A DNA stretch of 64,000 bases from Sinonovacula constricta (Eukaryota > Mollusca > Bivalvia > Cardiida > Solecurtidae). The DNA is taken from contig CM017558.1 of assembly GCA_007844125.1 (NCBI GenBank), positions 44,854,460-44,918,459 on the forward strand, in the 5' to 3' direction. The notes below the pieces were generated by a model that made no database searches, had not been told where the DNA came from, and was given only the letters and a program-made list of their open reading frames with translations. This document shows positions 23,210 to 36,065 of this stretch, one piece after another; positions within the stretch are counted from its first letter, which is position 1; the number at the start of each line of letters is the position of its first letter. The position numbers and the translations under genes are program-made.

Positions 23210-23780
23210 TGTTATCTTATCCTACAGTCGCAAATAAACAGCGTCTACAAACTCAGACAGTTCCCTCTAGACAGCGTAGGCCATCTGACGGCTGCAGATT
23301 GGCCCGCCAGATTGCGTCAGTTAGGGGTTTGAGACTGCTTAAAAGTTAAACGGCTCGGGGTAAGGGGCGGTGTTAGGTAGGATCAGCCGGCGGTCTTGCG
23401 ATCTTTTTCTGCTTACAATAAATCGTCCGATTTAAGCGGCAAACGTGTGGATATATTTTGGGCGTTGAAAGGCAGCTAGAATGACGCGTCTCGATGCACA
23501 TTTATCGCCGTGGTATGTGCTGTGTCTATACAGATACATGGCGGCTACCAATTACCTGGGCGGCAAAAGGACTTCTTACTTATACATGTGTTTTCTTTTA
23601 CAGTTTTGCCATCATGTACGGAGTACGCGCGGTCATTCCCTGTTTCCAATGCGATTGCCGTCCGATTTACATATTTACCGCAGTGGTGCCAAAAGGTACC
23701 TTAAACTCTGTATTCCACATGTCATTCAGCGCCAACCTTTCGGCGCCCGATTGATTAATGACCTCGGGAGGAAAACATAT
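23210..23780 (+). other. GC-richer patch with overlapping open frames
   Basis: This stretch has more CpG and GC than its surroundings, a GGGGCGG-like box near 23360, and three overlapping plus-strand frames between 23481 and 23786. A TTCTTTTACAG at about 23590-23605 could be a splice acceptor. It might be a promoter with first exons, or an old repeat. No protein family is recognised and at most one of the frames can be real. Confidence 0.25.
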
Positions 23781-24318
23781 GTTTAAGGTGATATCCGACA
23801 GTTTGCATGTATCAAATGCATTTAACAATATTTTGTCCACTGTTCGGGAGGAATTTAGGAATAATTTCTGCATAATGTCCAATTTAAGTTTAAGTAAGAA
23901 AGATTTTGAACAATACCCATATTGTTAGAAAATATTGTTTAAAAAAGAAAACACTCAGACAGCAGATGTTTCGACAAAAGTCACTCTAAATGTTCATTCT
24001 TTCGTAATCTATACATAAGCATGATAATGATCTCTGCTAAAATAGATATCGAAGTCAGAGAGGACAACAGACTGGACAATATAATGTGATCTCAAATCAG
24101 CGTGGTTTTCTTTTAAAATAATATAAAGAAGGAAATACGTGTTTGCAATAACTAATGGGGGTTTATGCTTTGCTGTTAACACATTTGTAGGACATTTTCA
24201 GGTAACAACGACCTCTCTCGTCATTTGAGAAAAAAATATCTTTTGTCCAAACTGTCACATACCACCTTTATTCTATTCACACGACGCCTGTGAGATTCCA
24301 AAACCGAGTAAGAAGAGT
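23781..24318. other. no feature recognised
   Basis: AT-rich spacer. Confidence 0.4.
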
Positions 24319-24657
24319 TACTGCCTGGTAACTCCTTGTAACTCCTTGTAACTCCTCGTAACTCCTTGTAACTCCTTGTAACTCCTTGTAACTCACTGTA
24401 ACTCCTTGTAATTCCTTGTAAAACCTTATAACTCCTTGTAACTCCTTGTAACTCCCTGTAGCTCCTCGTAACTCCTTGTAACTCCTTGTAACTCCCTGTA
24501 ACTCCTTGTAACTCATTGTGACTCCTTGTAACTCATTGTAACTCCTTGTAACTCCTTGTAACTCCTTGTAATTCCTTGTAACACCTTATAACTCCTTGTA
24601 ACTCCTTGTAACTCCTTGTAACTCCTCGTAACTCCTTGTAACTCCTTGTAACTCCTC
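24319..24657. repeat. 10-bp tandem repeat (TAACTCCTTG), about 34 copies
   Basis: Nearly perfect decamers, with scattered variants such as CTCG, CACT and CCTTATAA. A minus-strand frame reading YKELQGVTRS over and over (24277-24516) is a consequence of three units making ten codons. Confidence 0.97.
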
Positions 24658-25499
24658 AGTACCCCATGCGTTACAGTTCGTCAACAACGGATGGTGCCAG
24701 TTCAGATTGTTTCTTCGGCTTTAGAAAATGAAGAGGAAATCTCCTCTGCGTGCTAATAATTATCGAATTATTATAAGTCTTCCTGAGGTGATCTGATACT
24801 CGTATTGTTGTTGTTGTTGCTTTAGTTTATATAAATAAATCACTGTTCAATATTTTCATTATTTTCAATAAAAATATTACTGTTTGTGAACGACACATCA
24901 GTATAATAGTGTATTTCATGAGTATATCTGTCCATATGCGCGCACGTGAACACACGTGCCAATTGTGTGCCACTGCGAGGGCCCTTTGTGTTGCCTGTGT
25001 ATAACCTAACATAGTCGGTCCACTACAGCGGGACATCATTAATTCACTTGTGTAAAGCTATGGTGACACATGTTGGTGAGGTATTAGTTTAAACAGAGTG
25101 AGTTGGTACTTTTCATTGCTTTCTCTTGATGTCGTTTTTCGAACTGCCGTACAAACAAGTAGTGATAAATCATAAATTAGGTTGAAAACTGTCTCGTAGA
25201 TAGGACATTGTTTTGACAAAGGCAAAACGTCCGATACAACCGACAGGAAGCGCCGTAATCATTTCCAGAATCTTGTTTTCTATAAAAATATTAATGACTA
25301 ATAGAGAATAAAGAATTTGACAAATATTTTAACGTATTTCAAAACTACGTTCCTTTGAGAGTATCGCGCAGTCTAGATCATAGAAAACAACAACTAATTG
25401 AGAATTAAATAACTTTTACAGTTGATCAAAAAATTGACATTACATGGCAGCTGTATACGTGATTCCCTTTCACACATGCACACTCTCTCTCTCATTTAC
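24658..25499. other. no feature recognised
   Basis: Unique-looking DNA with a short GTT run near 24803. Confidence 0.4.
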
Positions 25500-25556
25500 G
25501 CACACATACACACACACACACACACACACGCACGCACGCACGCACGCACGCAAGCA
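25500..25556. repeat. (CA)n(CGCA)n microsatellite
   Basis: CA dinucleotides pass into six CGCA tetramers. Confidence 0.95.
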
Positions 25557-26798
25557 CGTGAATGTATATGCTATTGTCTTTAAGTATATCTTCATTGTCA
25601 CTATTAGAACAGGGTATTTCATCCATGGTATATAATATTTCTCTCTCTAATATTGCTGTTCAAACTTATAAATTAGCGAGCGTTCCACTCTTATAATCGC
25701 TAAGAAGCGCTGTTTGGGCGGTGTAAGTGTGACCTTGTACGCGATTACTGGGGTGCACACAATGGTCAAAATTATTCCCTTGTAAATCAAAAGTATAACG
25801 CATTGGAATGCATGCAAGTCTTTATCAGCTGCAAATAAAAACCTTTTCTTAAATATAGAATGTAGATTGGGATAAAAGTTACATCAGAGTCGCTAACATC
25901 CGACAATAGAAACCGTTTGTTAAACATTCTATACTTTCTATATGATTATGCATTTTAACTTGAGTTAGGTCTACAATCAATGATCATTCAAGCTATCGGA
26001 TTCGACCAAAATAAATTGAGTTTGAAAGTAACTAATACCCCTTACACTCGCGGCTTTGTTCATCCATATATCAGCATTTCATGTATATCTGAATTACACA
26101 ATTTAAACTTCCAGGTGAAGCAGATAATAATAGTAGTGTTAATATTTGAAATATGCCTGGACAAAGTTGACGTATCTCGTCTGCTTATACATACATATTT
26201 GTTTTGAACACGCACTACTTCTTCCAAGGCATGAATAAGTGACCGCGAGTAGTCAAGGTCATGCTGGGTCAATCCTGTGTGCTTCTGAAATCCAGCTTTC
26301 TAACAACTCTGGACGGTGCCGTTTGCCCCAAAACAACAGGAGCCTTTCCTTTTATGGTACAGTGCATGCAAAACAAAGGGAGTGGTTTATAATTAAATAT
26401 TACGCATTTCTGCTTAAAGCAGATGTGAAAGGTCCAGATTTCCCAAGAGGCAATCAAACATCTGCATAAAATACAAGTCAAGACAGGCTTAAAATTGTTG
26501 AAGACTGAGACTTTTATTAAAGGCGTTGTTTCCGTTCTGAAATTGAAATATTACCCAGTACATGACAATGATCTTATCTCAAATGTACCCATATCTAAAA
26601 ACGTTATAATATTCATGTATTATTGTATGAAGGATAATTATTTTTCTGGTCCACACAACCACTGTTTGTCCACACAGCCACTTTTTGACGACACAACCCT
26701 TGTTTGATCAATCATCGCAACACTTATCGCAGCCTACAGTGCTAGCCATGTGGCTGACTATCAATAGCCAGCACTTAGGAAGTTAAGTACCTAGCATT
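25557..26798. other. no gene recognised
   Basis: AT-rich DNA with overlapping short frames on both strands at 25980-26481, none with family features. Confidence 0.4.
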
Positions 26799-26930
26799 AT
26801 GATGGACTTGAGAATCAAGGCCAACTTCACCAAACGTTTGGACGACAATATAAAATTCTATTATCCAGGCGTGTCCTTTGGGTGTGATACAGGAACTTTG
26901 ACAATGTACGACTTCAAAGTTTGGTTATGA
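26799..26930 (+). CDS. small protein-like open frame, unknown
   Basis: Two adjacent ATGs at 26799 and 26802 open a 43-codon frame ending in TGA at 26928. Its composition is balanced, with RIKANFTKRLDDNIKFYYPG followed by VSFGCDTGTLTMYDFKVW, unlike the Lys/Asn/Ile/Phe-rich chance frames nearby. It could be an internal exon (a pyrimidine-flanked CAG lies upstream at about 26737) or a relic. No family is recognised and the length is too short for a firm call. Confidence 0.22.
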   Translation: MMDLRIKANFTKRLDDNIKFYYPGVSFGCDTGTLTMYDFKVWL

Positions 26931-28774
26931 TGGACATGGAATTGTGTGACAGAGACTAGCACAGACAAGAATGGAAATGATACATTGTAATGTTAGAATT
27001 ATTAAAATTACCTACAGTGATTATGTCCTGCTTGCAGAAACGTTCTTCAGTTAAGACTTTGCTCAAGGTCATTTTTATTGTAAATTATTTACTTTTTATA
27101 CATTAGCCTTTACTTTTGATGTCTTAATGTCACAACCTTTACAAGCTGGAGGTATATGAAATAAAAAAGACCGTTATGACTCTGCTAGTCATTTATCGGA
27201 GTCTATATTTCAATTTTCGTCTTGATCATTGTTTAATGATACATCAAGATTGTTCAATTTCTTAAAGTAAGCTAACTCCATGAACAGGTGTAAAATGTCA
27301 CGTGTGTGACATAATTACAATGATATTTACTATAGTTATTTTTATTTGTTTGAGATGCATAAGACGATACTTCATTGTATTTAAATGCTAAAAGGATCCT
27401 ATCTAAGAATATAGTTGAAATAAAGCAATTTATATGGCGACATTTACGGTTAGTGTAGAAAATGTTGCAAATTGCTACATAAATAGTTCTTCTTATCAAG
27501 TAAAATATATTTCATCAACAAGTTCAAATGATTTACAATTTATTATCGCAAAGAATTGGTCATAATATGGGAAACTAACAACGGTCATGTAAACATAGCT
27601 AATCTTGTGTATAGATATTGATATTCGTTTTAGTTGTTGACATCATTCAATATACGCTGGTTTGATTAATGGATAAATATATTGATCACAAGTAAAATAT
27701 TGTACATGTTTTATAGAGGAATTTAAAGTAAGTGTCTAAAACAGATAAAACCATTTAAAAACTATACTTAAGAATCTTAACTTGTAATAAATCTTTATAC
27801 CCATCCTATTTATGCACCTACCAAGAATGATCTGCTTATCAACTTAAGTTTATAGAGAATGCACAGATTAGAGGGATGTTAACATAACATACAGGAACCG
27901 TTAGTGTATGATACACCTTTGAAACAATGGGCCAAACCTGCTTTAATTTATTGTATTAATAAATAAAAGGTTCTTGAAAACCTCAAATATACTCTATTAA
28001 AATAAATTAATTTCAAACTTTGTTGTTTTGTTGTTCATTTTGTCTATTGTAGTAATCGGCTTATAAACATGGACCTGATACTAGATTTATAAACTGTTAC
28101 TTCTTGAAATGAGTTGTCACAATACAGTAAAGAACCCCATGTTTGACTCAACGTCGATAAAGACAGTGTCCGATCTGTTTGGCAATTACAGTTGTATTTT
28201 TTTATTTATTGCCCTTTGTTCCAACCAATCAACATTCAATAAATATTAAACATAAAATAAACCTTGCTTAACTGTCCCTACCTGAGTGCTGAAGCCTAGT
28301 TTTTGGCAAGCACCATCCTCGCACTTCCAAAAGGGTTGTTTATCAAACAAACATGATAGATAAAAACTATCCCATTAAAGTTAGACAAGCACCGGCAGCG
28401 TGCGTTACAACTGATAAAGGAGTATTATAAACAAACAACATAAGTCTTGAAATCTCGTAATTCATATTTATTTATTGCATCGCTACAGAGCCATTTGTTT
28501 TTACTCATCCCTACATATTCCCAAATGCCTATTACAGGTCTAAACCAAATCTGGGCTTCAAATTGCCTAAGTCAGCTGAACAACATGGCGACAATTTTGA
28601 TTATCTCACCTGAAGACAACAAACTATTGAAGGACAACATGCTCACATATGAAATAGTTTAAATTTATGTATTTCAGTTTACACTTACATATTGGCGGTA
28701 TATGTTCGGTGCTATAATTAGAAGTAACTTTACCACGGAAAGATATTTCAGGTGTTTTGATAGAGGCAAACACG
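26931..28774. other. no gene recognised
   Basis: AT-rich DNA with chance frames only. Confidence 0.4.
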
Positions 28775-29412
28775 TACATGTGTGCGGTCTATGAGCTGAC
28801 CTGCTGAGTGTAGGTGGTACTATCTAGACATGTGTGAGGTCTATGAGCTGACCTGCTGAGTGTAGGTGGTACTATCTAGACATGTGTGAGGTCTATGAGC
28901 TGACCTGCTGAGTGTAGGTGGTACTATCTAGACATGTGTGAGGTCTATGAGCTGACCTGCTGAGTGTAAGTGGTACTATCTAGACATGTGTAGATGTCTA
29001 TGAACTGACCTGCTGAGTGTAGGTGGTACTATCTAGACATGTGTGAGGTCTATGAGCTGACCTGCTGAGTGTAGGTGGTACTATCTAGACATGTGTGAGG
29101 TCTATGAACTGACCTGCTGAGTGTAGGTGGTACTATCTAGACATGTGTGAGGTCTATGAACTGACCTGCTGAGTGTAGGTGGTACTATCTAGACATGTGT
29201 GAGGTCTATGAACTGACCTGCTGAGTGTAAGTGGTACTATCTAGACATGTGTGAGGTCTATGAACTGACCTGCTGAGTGTAGGTGGTACTATCTAGACAT
29301 GTGTGAGGTCTATGAACTGACCTGCTGAGTGTAGGTGGTACTATCTAGACATGTGTGAGGTCTATGAACTGACCTGCTGAGTGTAGGTGGTACTATCTAG
29401 ACATGTGTCTGG
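28775..29412. repeat. 52-bp minisatellite, about 12 copies
   Basis: TCTAGACATGTGTG recurs every 52 bp (for example GACATG at 28827 and 28879). Copies differ mainly by GAGCTGAC/GAACTGAC and TAGGTGG/TAAGTGG. The array ends in TAGACATGTGTCTGG, which continues the SINE-like module seen at 50655-50700. Confidence 0.97.
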
Positions 29413-32400
29413 CTCTTTCCTACCAAAAATAGCTAAATGGTGTTTTAATGACCACAGCTGTGTCATTATGATGTACTTCAAAGACTCCTTTATGTCATCT
29501 TAATATTACTCTAACATAGGTATGTTTCCGTCGTGTTGCTCATATCCAAAAGACTTCGCTTTACCTCAATGGTTCGTCGGACGCAGCAGTCATTAATTTG
29601 TTATTTGTATGTTATTAGTTAGCTATTAGATGTAACAAGACATTAATTGCATACAGCGGTCAGGATTCCAAACTAACACCTGAACATAACCCGACCTCTA
29701 CGACCGAGATGCAATGAAGGTAAGAAGAATATTCATTTTCTTTTTATGGAACATTTGCAAAGAGTAAAAAAGCACGCGGAATGATGTGACACATACCATA
29801 CAGTGTGACTATGTATTTGTCTATAAGTAACAAAACTCTTTCTTGCATTTCTTAACTTCTAGTCCGATTTAGCTCTAGTTCGGATGTCCATTGGTTTCAA
29901 ATTCTCTATGCATTATTCAAAACCTTCAACAGACCTTAATTATTAGGTAATATTTGCTGATAAATTCGAAAATAAATGCATATACAATTCAAACTAAATT
30001 ATTTGTATTGGTCTTGACATTGTGTTGATGGTAAAATACATTCTTAGTAGAACATATGTTTTCTGACAGTTTGACACTTCATGCAAATATTATATGATTA
30101 TTGTACTTATTGAAGCAGATGACGTCGTAAAGTAAAGAACTTGACAAGACGATTAAACTATTTAAATGTTTCATCTGCATATACATGATTGTTGAATCTT
30201 TTTTCAATGATAAGATAGACCTTATGGTTTCCTTTAATGAATCCAAAATAACGCTTTACATGTTGAAAATAAATTAAAAGTGGTCAAAGATTTCAAATGT
30301 ACTTTTGTTACAAGAACTGAAGGTTGCAAAAGAAAATAATGGTTTCAGTTTTCAAATTCTTACACTTCATTTATGGTGGATTTCGTATCAAAGGTTTACG
30401 AAGTAATGTCAACGTGACGTCAATGTTTAAGCAAACGAACAGGCAGTATTCTAACAAAGCTTACCCTGTGCATGTTTTGTGATAACATGTCGATCTAACA
30501 ACGTTCCAGCTAATATATAAGTATAAAGACATATTTATTTCCAAGGCAAACTTGTTCTCGCATTATAAATCTGAATGTTGTATGTGAAAAACAGGTACAT
30601 ATATAAGGAGGTCAAAGAACTGTTGTCCATACAAGCAATAGAAGTATAAAGCAATATTTGGTATGAACGCTTATTAGTTTCCTTAATAATAGTTCTTGTT
30701 CGACTATAAGTATATTTACAACTAAACTTGAACCAATATCTACTAATAATGTTTGCCATATACTTATAAATTATTAGCCAAACAGTTTTAAATTACAACA
30801 AACACAAATGTTCCCAAACGCAATGATCCAGTCAGCAACTATCTACATTCTACATTTGTATTTCAAAGTCATCGGGGTGATCGACTAATCAAAGAATCCA
30901 TTCCATTATTTTGCTAATATTTTTTTCTGCATCGATGTGCTAGTGAATTTAATCCTTCCAAAACGATGGACAAAGTACAGCGATAACCACAATTTAGCGA
31001 TGGGCTGGGTAATTCGATTACTACTATTCATCGACAGGCCGGATATTTCAGTTATCACTATTTTACTAAAGCTTTATGAGAACAATATAAAATTTGTCAT
31101 TTTAATCCTTCTACAAACGCATTCGTTCCGATAAGTCTTTTATCAACGATATCATCCATCTGTATTTAAAACAATGCCATTGTTTCTCTGCTGTTCATTA
31201 TAACCTTTTATGTCCTTCGCTTATTCTTGTCATCATCGTGTTACGAGTGAAAGTTAGAGAAACACATTCTAAATGACCTTTCTTTTTTTAATTTGCAATA
31301 AACACTTTTACTTAACATGGTTTACCAAGTAGTGTTTATTGAAGCAAAGCAACAGCAATAAAATACTAAACTGTTTGAAGAAACGGGCGAAAGAGCAATG
31401 AAAATGAAACTATTGTTGTTTCAGCGAACAACTAACACAAATGACAAATAGCATGACTGGAGAGCCGGGGAGACAAAACTCTAACAGGGACCGTTCAAAC
31501 AAGGCTCACAACCACCACACAGACTGACCAGCATGCTATCGTATAAGCCAAAAGAAAATCAAGGATTTCCACCTGTCCGATATAAGTTTAATGTGCAAAA
31601 TATATGTACGATTGGAGTTACAAAACTATTGCAGGATTGGTAGGAGCTTCTTGCCCATATTTACGTCTTGGGCTTTAGAGGTAGGACGTTTGCAGCATCA
31701 TTAGAAGCTGACGGTTTCATTGATTTTAATTAAATTAATATCTGTTTATTGTTTTGGCTGTTTTATTGCTTATGCCAAAGTCAGGGTATTGACAGCATGT
31801 ATTTTGCCGATGTACACCATTGCTTCGCATCACAATAACCTGTGACACAAAAACGGATGGGCTTTACGGGGGAGATTTAAAGGAAATGTTACTTAAATGT
31901 TGTTTTTAAATAATTTATCATCCTAGTTTGATTTTAACGATAAAGTCAAGTAAATGTTACTATTTTCAAATACACGTAAATTGCTTTGATTTTAATGCAT
32001 TTAAATCTTAAGTCTCCTCGTCAGAGGTCACTTGTCTTCCATATCCCAGTAACCACTGCTTAAAGAGATTTTACAAAATTATGATATTTTGATATGTTTA
32101 AATTGTATCCCATTGTAGTTTTGCTGTAACATTAAAATTTTGGAAACATTTTGAATTTAGATCTGAACAGTTTGATTTTATTACATTTAAATTGTATAGA
32201 ACATTTTTAAAATTGATACTGGCATTGCTGTTCACCAGCATCATCTCCGCTATGGTCACACACCCTTACAAACGGCAGTGGTTAGTGCAGCACAGCGGAA
32301 CGTAAGCGGTATACGACAACGTTCCTCTTAAAAGGAAAAAAAAATTGTATTTCGAAGGTTGTGTGTGGAACATATCATTTCAGATTAGAACTAATGAACT

Positions 32401-32742
32401 TGTCCTTTTTCTGTCAGAATTTTGCGAATATTTGTCCATGGACATACATTGAACTTTTGTACCTTATCTCAATCTAAAACTGTTCAGGTTGCAACAACCG
32501 TTTACACCTTTCTAGCGGTGCCTTTTGTCTCAGATAAGTATACAATATTTCTTGTACAATCTTGTACGTCGAGTACATGTTCTAATAGCATGGGTACTTC
32601 TACCATCATCCGAATTCAGTGTTTACATTTTTGTTTTAATAGGCGCCTCTTCTTTTTTGACGTCAACCCTTGGGATATTTTGTGTCAAATATGACTATTT
32701 TCGTTTTGCTTTTCCTCTTTTAGCAAGGGTAGTGCGCGATTA
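29413..32742. other. no gene recognised
   Basis: AT-rich DNA. Near 29702 an ATGAAG followed by GTAAGA could be a minimal first exon, but nothing else supports it. Contains the hairpin at 31296-31341. Confidence 0.4.
31296..31341. other. perfect 11-bp inverted repeat (hairpin)
   Basis: CAATAAACACT at 31296-31306 pairs perfectly with AGTGTTTATTG at 31331-31341. Further pairing of ACTT/AAGT occurs inside the loop. Confidence 0.7.
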
Positions 32743-32860
32743 CAACTCTTTAGACTAGTTCTGAGCATCTCAGTCGGCACTTCTTCCAAATGACCGTACA
32801 ACTGGAGTAACAGTTGGGTTCCTTCTATGTTTATGTAATGTCTCGTCTCAGTGTTTTATG
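32743..32860 (-). repeat. stem-loop repeat family copy (diverged)
   Basis: CTCTTTAGACTAGTT, GCATCTCAGTCGG, GACCGT and GTAACAGTTGGGTT follow the minus-strand family order. Part of the stem-loop is deleted. Confidence 0.65.
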
Positions 32861-35595
32861 CTTTTAGACGAACACAATTACGTCTTACGATAAACCAGTT
32901 TACGCATGGATTATAGATCTAAAATCATAAAGCGGTTCTGAATAGGGTTTCTATAACACGCTGCTTCCATTAAGGACAGACAGCGAAACCATCGGGCGAC
33001 AAACAAACGGACGTCGTAATTATTTATTATGCATAAAATGAGAAAGTATTTTTACAGTTATCACAGTTATTTCTGAGAAAAGTAATATCATCGTGATTTC
33101 AACGTTTTTCTTGAAGTCTATAGATTGAAATACTGCCATGATAACAGTTACCTTTAAGATTCCATTGAATGCACGATCCTGAATAACCATTGATTCGATA
33201 CTGTGATTGAGATTTTCAATAGTTCCATTGCCTTTGTTATATTAAAGCCAACCGAAGATCTGACATTAACGACGTAACCACAGGAAAATTTAATTACCAC
33301 AAAGTCGACCAGACCCGCATTGGCGGCAGTGAAACTGCCTCAAAACTATTTTAGCTCATAAAGAGTCAATGTTCAATTTTAATAATAAATACTTTTTACA
33401 TGTTTGTCCTTTTTTCTATTTAAGGGCGTTTGTTTTATTTTACAAACTACACCACCACAGCACTAGAATCATCCTAATACAGGGACAGGGATATCACTAT
33501 CCCCAAAAGATCTAATTCTAGACAAGGTCTTTTAATCTTACTTTTAATTAAAGCATTTACACCAAGCGATACCAATATAGTCGCTGACATGTCGTATTTA
33601 CCAACGTATAATCTTATATCCAAAGGCATTTAGATGTGTAGAAAAGACGTCATTAACAACAGCCTGCATAGTTTGTATGAAACACAAATCTATATATTTG
33701 TACAGCTATTAACCTTCTAAGTAATAAGCTATAAAATAAATGCACAACAGATAGGCGCCAATTCGACATTGCTTTCCATTTAAGTAGAAGTAAGGAAACC
33801 AATTATTATTCACATTGATATGTGTTTACGATTTAAGGATCACAGAAAATCTGATAAATTGAAAACAAACATATACTTTGAAGTTCCAGTGCCTTTTCTT
33901 GAAACATGAAACTTACCTTCTGTTCTATGATTGTGTATGTGCAATATCATATTAACGTAGTCTATTTATTGTTAGTTTTACATGTGTATGTACATTTGAG
34001 TTTGGCGATATTTGATTATAATCGAAACATATAACCGGCACACAAGGGATTCCCTGGTATACATTATTCAAACAATCGAATTACACACGGGTAGTTTTCT
34101 GTGTTTAGATAATGCAATAATTATATTTCCAAGACCAACCTCTTATTAACGTTAAGATCAAATTACTGTTAACACATTCAAATATTTTGATCAGTGAAAT
34201 AAAAAAGTGGAATTATGAAAACTAAAATCACACTTGAATAGAATTGTCTATATACACTTTATTTATTATAAGAAGCGTGGTTTAAGTAAAGCACTGATTG
34301 ATGGCCAGTACACAATAATGCAAGCATGATTCATAAGGACCTCCTTAATGTTCAGATTTTTTTTCACATCACTGTTCTTAATCCTATGACGGTTAACGTA
34401 TGAAACGCCTTCCATTGAACTGTTTCATTTCGAAATAATCATTCGGCGTAAACAATGGCCTTTCATTTTAAGGCGGTATGTTTTCTTTGAGTGTGACATT
34501 GATTCTTTGCTTATTTTTAATTAAAGTTCATATTCAAAATGTTTCCTAAGACAGTTTTGAAGCTTTTTTTAATATACATTTGTATAACACAATCAATCAT
34601 CATTAATCAATATCATTATACAAAATTTTAACTATTTTGTAAAAAAAAATCATTATTATCGAAACACCTCAAAATAGATTTCTTCTTTTATGTAACTCCA
34701 AACTTCATACTCTATTCTACTATTCAGTTGGTTTATTATTTCGAAATGTTATTTCTGCTACGTTCATTAAGGCCTTGAAAAAAAATTATTTCGTATTTTA
34801 TCATAGTAGATCATTGTTTCGCTTAATAAGTACCTAATATATTAAGTCGCTTCTTGACATTACTGCCTCCCACGAGCCTATCTGATCATCAAAATAAATG
34901 GGCCTGGTTATTATTACACTCCTGGACTTATTTGTTTTATTTTTTCAACCTTAAGTCTTTGTGTTTACGTTCACTCTTAAGGAAGATGGACATTATTTAT
35001 ATTGACGTGACACTTGGTTTGCTGTATAGTTAATAATAATTAACTGATCGCAGGAATTGACCAAACACAACACATTTATGGTCATCTAAGAACATGTTAT
35101 AATGGAGGAAATTCTAGGTTTGCTTTCCGAACTCCTGGTTCTTGAAGATTAAATAAATATGTGCCTCGTTAGATAGCAATTCACAGACACCATGCTGTTA
35201 CAGTAAAAAAACACGTGACTACTGCATGATAGCGGACTCTTGAAATACACAAAAGGCGCGTGCGTTTTGGATTGTGTTCTATAGTGCGTGTAAAAATAAT
35301 AAAGGAGATATGAATGAAATTTCAATGGCGTGACGTCGTCAGGCTGGTGCATGGGTTTTTTTATTAGCTTGCATAAACAAGACGTGTTTGGACTGGATAA
35401 GGGTATGCAAACAAAGGAGAAAATACGAATGACAGTAAAGACGGTTTTTCCTGGCGCTGTTTCAACCACAGTTGTGAAAAGACATTTCTGTTAGGCAATA
35501 CTCCTTATTATCATAAAAAAATAAGTTTAACCGAATAGTGAAAGTCAAATACTTTTATAACAAGTATAACATTAGTAGATCTAAGGTTAGAGAGT
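32861..35595. other. no gene recognised
   Basis: AT-rich DNA. The N-terminal part of the Merlin relic may extend left into 35490-35595, but I cannot follow it. Confidence 0.4.
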
Positions 35596-36065
35596 GTGAT
35601 AGTGGACTGGTACATTTTCGTCCGAGAGGTTTGTGAAGAAATTCTAGAGAAAGACAATGAAAAAGAAGGTGGCCCTAGGAAGACGGAATCTAAATTTGGT
35701 AAGAAAAAAAAGAGAGCAGAATGAGGTGTCCGTTTTTTTATGGTATTGTGAACGAATCTTTCTTCCAAATTGATGAAGACAGAAGTGCAGAAACCCTGCT
35801 CCCCATATTAAAAACTACTGTAATCAGTGACTGCTTGGAGGCGGATCCAAGCCTTAGCGGGTAAATGTATACTTATCAAACTAAATCACAGTGTGGAGTT
35901 TGTTCACAAAGACACGGGTGTTTCCACCATCACCAATGATAGTATTAGAAAACAAATCTACCAAAGTCGAGAAATGTAAAAAAAAAAAAGTTCGATTCAT
36001 ACTGCGTTGAATACTGTGCCAGGAAAAAAGACTTGTCTGACTTTGACTTAGCAAAACGAATCTAA
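35596..36065 (+). pseudogene. Merlin / ISXO2-like transposase relic
   Basis: Successive frames spell the DDE domain of an IS1016/ISXO2-type (Merlin) transposase in order. From 35596: VIVDWYIFVREVCEEILE, then GGPRK and TESKFGKKKK up to a TGA at 35722. From 35772: DEDRSAETLLPIL then TVISDCLEA to a stop at 35862. From 35881: LNHSVEFVHKDTGVSTITND to a stop at 35977. From 35991: FDSYCVEYCARKKD to a stop at 36063. Family knowledge: the usual IDESKFGKRK, SDCWxAY, VNHSxxFVxPxTGxxTN and HxDSYLxEF motifs line up. The position of the first catalytic Asp in DESKFG is Thr here. Three or more frameshifts and several stops make it a pseudogene. Terminal inverted repeats were not located. Confidence 0.8.

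Noticed and set aside
24277..24516. 79-codon frame with YKELQGVTRS repeats
   Set aside because: It is a translation of the 10-bp tandem repeat.
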